Source of the DNA: Lithodes maja
Taxonomy: Eukaryota > Arthropoda > Malacostraca > Decapoda > Lithodidae
Length of the DNA stretch: 64,000 nt
Assembly (NCBI GenBank): GCA_037953745.1
Contig: JBAKBP010006615.1
Span: 1 to 64,000, forward strand
Direction: 5' to 3'
The position numbers and the translations under genes are program-made. Shown one piece after another: positions 54,130 to 62,827 of the stretch. Under the pieces are notes generated by a model. It was not told the DNA's origin. It did not search any database and saw nothing but the letters and a program-made list of their open reading frames with translations. Each line of letters opens with the position of its first letter. Positions within the stretch are counted from its first letter, which is position 1.

Positions 54130-54359
54130 CTCGTAGGTGGCGCTCTCGTCTCACACGCGAGGGGTCGGGGGTTCCCTCCCGGACCGGGCGGTGCCGAATT
54201 GGGCTTGTCTCCTTTCATGTGTTAGCCTCAGTTCACCTAGCTGTAAATAGGTACCTGGAATTCGTGGACGACGTTGTGCCGTCCCATCTGGGGTTGGCAC
54301 ACATGGTACAAGGCGGGCTGGGTATCATATGGTTCCCCTACGCTACTGGTCAACCTAAG
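54130..54359 (+). mobile_element. tRNA-derived SINE inserted in the gag region of E
   Basis: Absent from D at the corresponding place (about 34640-34740). The head has CTCGTCTCACACGCGAGG (anticodon-stem-like, CAC) and GGGGGTTCCCTCCC (degraded B box). The body has TTCACCTAGCTGTAAATAGG and TACCTGGAATTCGTGG, a block I know from decapod SINEs. Its normal A content stands out against the surrounding element. About 90 bp of D-type sequence seems to be missing at the site. Confidence 0.7.
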
Positions 54360-54412
54360 CCTCCACGCTCTCGCTCGCCTCGCTCCTGCCCCTCGTCGTC
54401 CTCCTGTTCGCC

Positions 54413-56300
54413 TTGACGTCGCCCGTCGCCCTCGTCTTGGTTCTCGCCCTGAGGCCGGGGTTAGCGGCTCTGCTCCTATGCGCCCTCCCCTGGCCTCTAC
54501 GGATAGGGGCTCTCCTCCCTTCCGCACGCGGTTGTTCGTGCTGTCGCTGGCCCTCTGCTCCCTCCTACACTGTCCAGGAGGGTCCGCCTGGGTGTCGTTG
54601 CTTCTCCTCCTTCACCTGCTTCAGTGCCTCTTCTTCCTTCACGGTCTCGTCCCGCGGTGGGGGTCCCTCCCTCCTCCGCCTCGGTGTCGGGCCGCCCTGT
54701 TCTCTCAGCCCCGGGGGTCCTTGCTCTGTTTCCCCCTGCGGCTCCTTCTGGCCTCCTTTCACCCGGCCAGCCTTCCCCCTCCCGTCGTCCTGCTCCTCCT
54801 CCTTCTTCTCTTCCTGCCCTTCACTTCCCGTCTCGCCTGGGGGGTACCCCTCCTCTTGCCTCGGTGAGGCTTCGGGGTCCCCCTTTTCTCGGGTGCTGTC
54901 GTGTCGCTGGAAGAGGGGGATGGTGCTGTTTCCCCCTCGGCCGTTCGTGTTCGGGGACGGGTCCCTCTACGGCGACGCGGCCGTCGTCGCTCGCCTTCCT
55001 TGGGCCACGACGCTGCTGGTTCGTGTCGTGGGTCTCGCTCCCGCTCCCGCTTGTCCCTGCGGACCGACCCTTCTGGGTGGGGGGGGGGGGGGGGTCGCCT
55101 CTCTCGGTTCGATTGTTGGCTTTGCGGGACTGGGTTGTGTCACGCTTCGACGGGTGCTTGGCGTCGTTGGCCGCCTCCCTCTTCTCGCGCTTCTTGGCGG
55201 TGCCTCACCCTCAGCGCCTCGCCTTTCCTACCCCTGCTACGGTCCCGCTCCCTTCTGCAGGCCTCCGCTCTGGTCAGACTTCAGCCGCACTGACCTCCTT
55301 CCGGCTGTTCAGTCCCTGGCTGTGTTGACGGGTCTGTCCTCCTATGGGACGGGTTTGTGCGGCGCCGGTACGCCTGGCTTCGCCGTCATGCTCGGTCGCC
55401 CTCTCCCCTTGGAGGCCTGGTTTGCTGTGGCCTTCGCCTTCACACCGTTCCGTCGACGGCTCTCCTTCGGTCCCTCCCTTAGGTTACTCGCCTTGACGTT
55501 GGACTGGGTTCGTCCCTGCTTTTGCCTCCTCTTGTGTCTGTCGGCAGGTTGGCCGGCGCGTTCTGGTCCTGGATGGGCGCGCCCATTCTTGAACTTTGTT
55601 CTATTGCTACCCCGTTCTTCCCTCCCCCGGATCAGGCCTCTGTCGCCACGGTTTTTCCCTTGCGACGGAGGGTGTCGGCCTTCTTGTCTTGTCTTTCGGT
55701 TCCCTCCAGCCGTCTGTTCCCGCCTGCGGCTTTTCGGGGCGTCTGCGCCAGGCGCTCTTCGCGAGGGTTTGGACCGCGTTCTGCGGGTCCGCCTTCGGCT
55801 CGCGGTGTCTTTGGTTCCCGAGCTGCAGGCGGTTTTGTGCGCGGCGACTCGGCGCCGCCCGACAGTGCGGTCCTCGTTCTGCCGGCCGGCCCCCTTGGAT
55901 ATTCGTCAGGGTTTGTTGTACTCTGCGCTACATACGTCGGGGTTGTTTCAGCTGGTTGCTTGGGTATGCTCGCTTCTCTGGCGGCGGCCCCTGCTTCCGA
56001 CACGCGTCGACGCGCTGTGTCATTGCGTTCCCTGCTTCCGTCACGCACCGTCGTGCTGTGTCGCACGCGGGGTCTTCTCAGTCCCTTCCTTCTGCCGGTC
56101 CTCTTCGGGGTGCTGCTACACGTGCTGCTGCCTTGCGCGGCCGCAGGACTGGGACGTTGCAGGCCAGTGCGTCGATTCCGCCTCGCCCTTCTGTTCTTGC
56201 CCCTTTTCATCCCCGCTGTGTCGGGGCTGGCCGTCCTTCCACTTCCGGCCGCCCTTCGACGTGGTCTGCCCCGCGCCGGCCTGGGGTTGGGGGGGGGGGG
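54413..56300 (+). pseudogene. gag-like region of E
   Basis: Counterpart of 32607-34459 in D: MSLEEGDGAVSPSAVRVRGR, then HASTGAWRRWPPPSSRAS-type sequence in shifted frames, and FRGVCARRSS/RASAPGALRE later. G runs at 55079-55094 and 56289-56301 shift frames relative to D. The 906-codon open frame through here is mostly a product of missing A and is not taken as one protein. Confidence 0.4.
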
Positions 56301-56390
56301 GTAGAGGTCGACGTGGCGCTCGTGCCCGCACGGCCCGTACCGAGGGTACCTCCGCGTCAACACAATGTGTAGTTCTCTGGGTCGGCCTCC

Positions 56391-57338
56391 TTGTTCTCCT
56401 TCTCGCCTGGCCGACCGGGTCGCTCCCCTCCTCTCGGGTGCTCCCTCGGGTTGTTTTTGCCCTTGCACCCCTCGGTTGCCGCGAGGGACATTGGGGGCGG
56501 CGGGTTGCGCGGTGGGGTCTCCCCTGGTGGTGGGCGTCTCGACCCCCTTTCCGCTCTTGTCACCGCCGCCGGCCCTTCTCTTCGGACGTGGCCCACGTGC
56601 TCCCTTCCATGCCCGAGCTGGGTAGCGTCGAGGGGGTTGATCGCCGGTCGCCCGGTTTTCCTCTCCCGTGTCTTTCTGGTCCCGTCGAACTGCGACGCGA
56701 TGCGACCGTTGGTGGTTCTGTCGGCCCTCAACGGGCGCGTCCTGCTCACTCGGTTTCGGATGCTGCCGGTACCCCTGGTACGCCTGGGCCTGTGCCCTCT
56801 GTCGTGGGTTGTGTCGCTGGCCCTCCAGGATGCGTCTTGGCTCGTTCCTCTCCATCCTCTCTTCCAGCGATTCTTGGCCGTTCGGACTTCCGATCGTGTG
56901 TTCCTGTTCGCCGGCCTTCCCTTCGGTCTCCACATCGCGCCGCGGCTCTTCTCCGCACATGTGGGGCAGGCTCTGGGTCCTCTCCTCAGGAGCGGACTCC
57001 AGCTCCTGTTTTCCTTGGCCGACTGGTTGGTTGTTTCCGAAGCCCTCGGCCTGTGCGTTGGCGCCGCCCTCACAGTCGTTCGCACCGTCGCACGGTTAGG
57101 GTTCCCCTTTTGGTGTTCCCGTTTCACGCTTGACCCCGTCGCGTGTCGTGCCATGGGTCGATCTCGCATGGGTTTTCTCCGGCGCTACGGTGACCCGGGG
57201 TCTGCCGACCGCGGTGCTCCTTCGGTGGACAGTCTTCGCCGTGTTGCACTCGGTCTCCCTCCTGGGGTGGCTCTGGGACTCGTTCGTGGGACTCGTTCGT
57301 GGGTTCGCTGCTTTGGGCCGCTCTGCCCCTTTCCTTAG
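56391..57338 (+). pseudogene. Reverse transcriptase region of E
   Basis: AMRPLVVLSALNGRVLLTRF, SLALQDASWLVPLHPLF (motif A), AGLPFGLHIAPRLFSAHVGQ (motif B) and LLFSLADWLVVSEALGL (motif C, S-L-A-D). Alignment to A is clear over 200 residues. Near 57276-57303 a GGGACTCGTTCGT unit is duplicated relative to D and breaks the frame. Asp and Tyr codons of the active site are replaced by Ala and Ser in both D and E, so the change precedes the split of the copies. Confidence 0.8.
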
Positions 57339-57479
57339 GGTGCCTCTGGCTCCTCCGCCTCCTCCTCATGGGCCCCGTGATGTTTCCGTTGCCCCTCTGG
57401 TTCGGCTCCTGCCGCTCCTGCGTCCCGTTCGCTGCCGCTTCGGTCTCTGGGTTGCTCCGGGCTCGCTCTCTGCGGCTGT

Positions 57480-58330
57480 GCCCTGGTCCGCCCCCCTCGC
57501 CGACGGTCTGGGTAGCCACAGATCCGTCGAGCGAGGTTGGGTGGGGTTCCCGATCGAACCTGGGCCGTCCACTTCCTGGCTGATGGGTGGGTCTCCCTCC
57601 CTTTACCCATCTATGCCCTCGGACTGTTGGTTCCTCAGTTCTTCCTGCGGGTCCCCGCGCTGGCCCTTCGAGGTCAGTCGGTGGCCTTCGGGTTAGACAC
57701 TCAGACAGGCTGTCCCCTGTTTTCCTTCTGCGGGGGTTCCTCCAGGTCGTTGACTCTATTGGGGGTCTCGGTGGAGTTGTTCTTCCTCGCGGCCCGACAC
57801 CCTTCTCCTTGCATGCCTCCTCCCTGCCCGGGCCGGCCACCCTGTGGGCGGCCGCCCTGTCGTGAGGGCAGGGCGTTCTTGTTGAATGGGCGTTGCAACG
57901 GACTGTGTTCACCGACCTCGCGGCTTCCTGAGGTGTTCCGGAGGTCGCCTTGTTCGCATCGGGGGTGCCGCGCCAGTTGCCTTTGGACCTCTCCCTCCGG
58001 CCTCGCGCTCCGGGGAGGGTCCGGCCGCTTTCATGGTGGCCTGGTACGGGTGGCGGTCGATATCCATCTTTCCGCCCCCAGACGCGCTGTTGCTGTGCCC
58101 AGTCCTCGCCAGGCTGCGGCTGTGCCACGGCTGCGTCGGGCTCCTCGCGCCTCTGTGGCCGGCACGGGCTTGGTCCGCCCGGTTGCCGCGGTGGTGCCCG
58201 AGTCCGGTCCCTCTACCTGTCTCCGGCTTCCGCTTGGGCTCGGTTGGGGCCCTGCGGCCCTCGTTGGCCTTCGCATCGTGCTTGTTCATGTGGCACGGTG
58301 GCTCCCGGTCCCGGGCCGGGCCCTGACTGA
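57480..58330 (+). pseudogene. RNase H and methyltransferase-like region of E
   Basis: PTVWVATDPSSEVGWGSRSN at about 57505-57565, then frames with YALGLLVPQFF, SVAFGLDTQTG and GPATLWAAALS. The Glu of KELLVP and the Asp of WADALS are replaced. The DIRS C-terminal part follows (FPPPDALLLCPVLARLRL, APLWPARAW) at about 58060-58170. Several frame changes relative to A. Confidence 0.72.
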
Positions 58331-59405
58331 CCTCCTGCTGCGTTCCTGGCCGTCTTCTCCTTGGGGGCCTTCCGGGTCCCGCTGGAGGTCTTTTCCTAGG
58401 TGGCTACGGGCCACTCGCCTGCCTGTTGGCTCTCCTTCCCTCGTCCTCCGCTCCTTGTTTCACCTCTTCCGTACGCGTCACTTTCGAGTCGTCGCTATAC
58501 GTCCCCGCTTGTCTGCCGTCCGGGGGGCTCTTTGGGTCCGTCGCTCGGCTGGTCGTTCTGACACAGGTGCTGGATTCCTTCCTGACGGCTGCCTTCAGGG
58601 ATCGACCTCCTCCGCGCCTAGTCCCTCCGCAGTGGGTTCTGGGGCGGGCTCTGGTCCTTCTGGCTTCGCCCTCGTCTACGAGGGCCGCTACGCCGGTTCT
58701 GTTGCTCGGGCGTCCGCTCTTCCTTGTCGCTCTGGCCGCTGGGGTTCGGGTGTCTGCCCTAGCGGTATTGTCGTGGCCCCGGGACTGCGTGCGATTCTCC
58801 CCGTCCCTGCATGGCGTCTCGTTCGCCTCCTCCCCTCCTTTTGTTGCCACGCTTGGGAGGGCGGCCCCCGTCTTTCCGGCCTTTCGCCGTCCAGGCTTTC
58901 CGGCTTGGGCATCCTCGCCATGTGTGGTGCCCGGTGTCGGCCTTGCGCTCCTCTGTTGCGTCTGTGGCGCCGCCTTCGGGTCCTGCTGTGTGGGTGTCTC
59001 CTCGGACGGGTGGGTGGCTCTCGCAGGTGCAGTTGGGGCGCCGCGTTAGTCGGACCGTTCGTGCCCGTCGCCCTGTTTGTGGGGTTTCTGCGCACGATGT
59101 CAGATCCTTTGCTGCCTCCTTCCGGTTCCTGCCGCGTCGATCCTTACCTGCCTTCGCCTCAGCGGTTTTGTGGGTCTTCTATCAATTCCTTCATCTCCTC
59201 CTACCTCTCCGTGTCCAGTGTTCGACCCCCTCGGCTGGTGATTGCTCTCGGGGGTCGTGTTTCCTGGGCTCTGGCGAAGATCCCTGGTCTTCCCCCCCTT
59301 GTCCCTCGTTCTTTTCCTTTGTTTTCTGTGACAAAGGGGGGGGGGGGGTACGGGTTTGCAACACTGAATTGCAAGTTTGGGATTGTATATTGTTCCAGTA
59401 CATAA
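58330..59405 (+). pseudogene. Tyrosine recombinase region of E
   Basis: The N-terminal domain has SRWRSFPRWLRATRLP and LFHLFRTRHFRV. The catalytic part has AAGVRVSALAVLSWP (Arg), a frame change near 58880, SAHDVRSFAASFRF (H-x-x-R) and VLWVFYQFLHLLLPL, where the catalytic Tyr position of A reads Leu. A 13-base G run at 59336-59348 follows. Compared with D, about 60 bp of extra sequence interrupts the region near 58520-58570. Confidence 0.7.
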
Positions 59406-59700
59406 GTGTTTTTGCCACATTGAAAATTGTGTTTTGTTCTTGTGTTCAGTGTTTTTGTTGGTTTTTGAAGAAAAGGGATTTTGGGTACAGTACCTTTTTG
59501 GTTTCAGACAAGTCTATGTTTTTGCATTACTATGAATGACGGGCATGTGTTAAAACTGTTCTTTTTAGCTACTCCTCAGTTTTTCACTCTTTTATTAGAC
59601 TCTCTTGTTTACATTGTGTCTTTGTCATTCATACTTTTGTTTTATGCATTGGTTTTTTTTGGTAGGTTGGGCTTGGATGTCCTCCTCCTATTTGTTATGC

Positions 59701-59813
59701 AGCCTTGACGTTGGATTTGCCAAGACTACTAACAAATTGGGAGGTTTGACGTACCTCCCAACCTACCAAATAGGAAAACCTACTATTTGGTAGTAGTCTT
59801 GGAAAATCCAACG
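59701..59813 (+). other. Internal complementary region of E
   Basis: AGCCTTGACGTTGGATTTGC...ACTAACAAA is the complement of the 5' end. It is joined to TGGGAGGTTTGACGTACC and following sequence, the complement of the 3' end (60142-60225). The end-specific difference TTTGCC against TTTTCC is kept on the correct half. Confidence 0.9.
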
Positions 59814-59877
59814 TACATAATACCCTCCCTCACGCCGGACCCCTGCCCATCCGCGTTCTTCTGCTGACGTGAGATGT

Positions 59878-60225
59878 GATAACAAGAGAGGGTCGCTCAT
59901 GCGCACGTTCGACAGTGATCTGCACATGACGGAACACGGGATGGGCCTTAAGCGGTAACTAAGGTAAACCCCTTTTTCTTCTCTTCTATGCTTTTTTCAC
60001 CTTCGGTGGTAGTTTTGGTTAATGTACAACGTCTCCTAGAGCAAGATAAGGAGTAGACTCTAGACGTTTTCTTTTTAACCGCGGTTGGAATGACGACATA
60101 GCAGTCAAAATAGACAAGTCGTCATTGCAATTAGGTTAATAGCCTTGACGTTGGATTTTCCAAGACTACTACCAAATAGTAGGTTTTCCTATTTGGTAGG
60201 TTGGGAGGTACGTCAAACCTCCCAA
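59878..60225. repeat. 3' inverted terminal repeat of E with 48-bp extension
   Basis: Inner 300 bp complementary to 52054-52353. The extra tip (GTAGGTTTTCC to CAAACCTCCCA) contains a small palindrome, GGAGGTACGTC with complementary flanks. This tip is absent at D's corresponding end. Confidence 0.9.
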
Positions 60226-61140
60226 TATCAATGAATGTCCTTTATGAATATAAGTGAACTGCTGTAAATGTATATAAATTGTATATGATATTTCATATCC
60301 TATGACTGAGAATGGAAGATATGCCCAATGCATAATGATATAATATAAATGTAAACATTATAACTCTGATCTATATACCGTAGAAGTTAATTTACAAGGG
60401 ATTGCCAGAAATTACTAAGTTAGTTTACAAGGAATTGCCAGAAACTACAAAGTTACTTTACAAGGAATTGCTAGCATTGGGTTATCTTTTTGTGTGAACA
60501 ATTTCATTTATTCTCAATGTGTAATGTATATATATTGGACTGAGATTTAGCTCCTTTTAGCCTTCTTAAGTGGCATATTGCACAGTAAACATGCTCATTT
60601 GCTATGCTTGCTGAGATAACGGTAATGCTGAAATGCATCATTGTGGTACAGTACTAAAGATATTCCCAGCAGGAGAATACAGAAGAATTCAGAAGTAAAA
60701 CATTGTATACCCTGTTCAATATCAGTAGGCCAAAAATCCTAACTCCTAACCTCTGTAACTCAAAAAGGGCTAGCGTAATTGGGCTGTAAATTTCCACACC
60801 TATTCCCTGGCTGACTCCTCCCAAATTCATATTTTCCTCCAACCCACCAATTAAATTACAAATAAACCTAATTAATGAAATCAATGAAACTAATGAATAC
60901 ATGTGGTACTCCAAGGACTCGAACCTAGGATACTGACAGAAATATTAGCTTCATTACTGTAGTTGTTTGTGAGGTATAGAGGTTAGTGGTCATGATTTCT
61001 GTCCGACTTATAATGAAAAGACTATAGTTATTTGCATGCGTGTCACCCTCAGCTTGGCTTGTAAAACAGCATTGCAAATTTTCAAAATTCTTATATCTGC
61101 TTAGTAGCTACTACAACAATAGCATGCACTTCTATTGGTT
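60226..61140. other. Intronic sequence with a 33-bp triplicate
   Basis: No gene seen. A unit with TTTACAAGGAATTGCCAG is present about 2.7 times at 60386-60475. The rest is AT-rich and unassigned. Confidence 0.55.
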
Positions 61141-61746
61141 CACGGGCCAGATCATGAAGGGGTACCATCCGAGCAGAAAACTTTACACCATAAACTCCAT
61201 TGCCAGCTCCTCTTTACCGAACACAGGCCTCTCTCACTCTCCGATGCCCCAATTTATGATATCATTACAGGTGTTTGGGTTTGCGTTTTGGCTGGTCCGA
61301 GAACGCATCCCCATTTATCCCATTAGTTTTAGGATTTGCTATACGATTTTTCTATATAAGATCGGGTTTTCGGAACGTAGCCCAATCATAAATCAAGGGA
61401 GAACTGAGGTCTCCCTCGATTTACGATTGGGTTACGTTCTTGAAAGCCCGATCTTAAATAGAAAAATAGTTTAGCGAACCCTAAAATTAATGAGGAAAAT
61501 GGGGATGCGTTTTCGGACCAGCCAAAAGCCAAACACAATAAACCTATAATAACATCGTAAATTGGGGCATCGGATAGTGAGGGAGACTAAATGGACTAAG
61601 GCGTACAAATCTCCTAGTCTTCCCTACCATCCGAGGGGTCAGTTTTCTAGCACAAAATACCAATAAATGGCTACTAAGGGATATAGATATAGATAAACAG
61701 GGATATAGATACTCGGCAATGGTACCGACGTTCATACTGGCCCGTG
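61141..61746. mobile_element. 606-bp palindromic (fold-back) element
   Basis: Ends CACGGGCCAG and CTGGCCCGTG. Arms of about 300 bp pair almost throughout (for example CCGATGCCCCAATTTA at 61240 with its complement at 61560), around a small loop ACTGAGG near 61400. No ORF and no obvious target duplication. It ends 70 bp before the exon at 61817. Confidence 0.82.
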
Positions 61747-61816
61747 GACTATGTGCTCGCTTGTACGATCCAGCTCATAATCCTGACTAATTATTCTCTC
61801 TTTCCCCCCGACCTAG

Positions 61817-61980
61817 CCGAGACTTACAACCAATCAGACTTCTACACCAGCACCTCTTCCCCCCCCACAGCCGTACCTCCCCACCATCACTACGGCTCAC
61901 CAGAGGTTGACAAGGGTAATAGTATGGAGATGTCGAACATTCCTAACATTCACCACCCTAACTGCAAGATTAATCGAGAG
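61817..61980 (+). CDS. nAChRbeta1: Nicotinic acetylcholine receptor beta-1-like subunit, cytoplasmic loop exon
   Basis: A 164-bp exon preceded by a pyrimidine tract and CTAG, followed by GTGAGC. CC completes a Thr codon begun at 50804. It encodes ETYNQSDFYTSTSSPPTAVP, then HHHYGSPEVDKGNSMEMSN and IHHPNCKINRE, ending in phase 0. The YGSP and HHPNCKINR elements are typical of the TM3-TM4 loop of arthropod beta-1 subunits. This loop controls assembly, trafficking and phosphorylation. The next exon (TM4 side) was not found before the window end. Confidence 0.9.
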
Positions 61981-62111
61981 GTGAGCCAGGGCATTAATCA
62001 TATTCTATTCTATTACAGATATATTACCAAAAAGCCACTTGGGGCTTTCATCAAGACCATCCATAGTATATTATACTTTCTTCTTTTTTTCTTTTATCCT
62101 ATTGTTGAAAT
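61981..62111 (+). other. Start of the next receptor intron
   Basis: No feature beyond the donor site GTGAGC at 61981 was seen. A TTCTTTTTTTC tract precedes the tetranucleotide tail of the next element. Confidence 0.5.
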
Positions 62112-62430
62112 ATTAATGTATGTATATGTATGTATGTACTGTATATACTCAGGCACATACCCCATTGCTGGGGGTGGCCGATACGAGACAGAGCCCGAAC
62201 AGAAACAACATTTAAAGTTCCTATTCTCAGGGTCCGGGACCACTTTCGTGTTCCCTCGCTCGTTTCTCGGTCTCGTCGAGTAGGAGAATAATACAAGGCG
62301 AGGAGGATTCCTAGCTCCCTGCCCCCAGAAGGAAAAGTAGGACAGTAAAAGAGACAGACAGAAACAGCTTAGGTTGGGTAGAGCATGCCAAACCTCACTC
62401 TGGATAGGACTAGCCCTCACCAATTAATAA
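62112..62430 (-). mobile_element. Diverged LINE 3' end with tetranucleotide tail
   Basis: On + it begins with ATGTATGTATATGTATG, then ACTCAGGCACATACCCCATT, GCTGGGGGTGGCCGATACGA and GACAGAGCC. This parallels the tail, hairpin and GCCGACTCAAGACAGAGC of the GATA-tailed LINE, so it is a related family. The hairpin CCCCATTGCTGGGG is kept with a changed loop. The right limit is approximate and no target-site duplication was found. Confidence 0.6.
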
Positions 62431-62618
62431 CATGAATATACAAAACATTAACTTAACTTTCATGAGCTACAAATGATGTAGAAACTAGAATGGCATATTA
62501 TTATAAAAGCATTGCATTACTCACGTGCCAATGTGAGCTTTGGTAACCCAAATACAGTAGTGGAGACTGAGAGTGGAATCCCCAACAGCAACACAGCAGT
62601 TATTTGGGAGCCCCTAGT

Positions 62619-62827
62619 ACATAAGAACATAAGAAAATGGGAGTCTGCAGAAAGCCGATTGGCCTAAGCAAGGCAGATCCCAGTCCCACACAACCCCAAT
62701 TACAAAGCCCAATTATAGGCTCAACACTCTAATACCCTGAGGATCATCTTACCAAAACGGTTAGAGATTAACGCAGGATTACGGGGGTCTGCAGAGCGCT
62801 GATTGGCCCAACCCTGCTGATCCCCCT
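62619..62827 (-). other. 3' UTR and TTCTTATG tail of the terminal LINE
   Basis: Read on minus, the sequence after the ORF ends in CTTATGTTCTTATGTAC. The GCCGATTGGCC-type block occurs twice in variant form (62656, 62797). This 3' end is one I associate with crayfish and other decapod genomes. Confidence 0.65.

Larger units (their letters stand above)
52054..60225 (+). mobile_element. A-depleted DIRS-like retrotransposon E
   Basis: Complete + strand element with 5' ITR (52054-52353), leader with three palindromes, gag, RT, RNase H/methyltransferase-like and YR regions, ICR (59701-59813) and 3' ITR (59878-60225). Close relative of D in inverted orientation. Adenine makes up 22 of 480 bases at 54541-55020 by hand count. 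The element fills most of the second receptor intron, in sense. RT motif C is S-L-A-D. It carries a SINE insertion and a small tandem duplication that breaks the RT frame. Confidence 0.88.

Noticed and set aside
54413..57133. 906-codon + strand frame in E as a single protein
   Set aside because: It crosses gag and RT regions in a frame that does not match the RT motifs. Openness follows from lack of A, not from coding constraint.
61040..61474. 144-codon ORF over the fold-back element
   Set aside because: It reads through one arm and the loop of a palindrome. No similarity, and the arm is non-coding.
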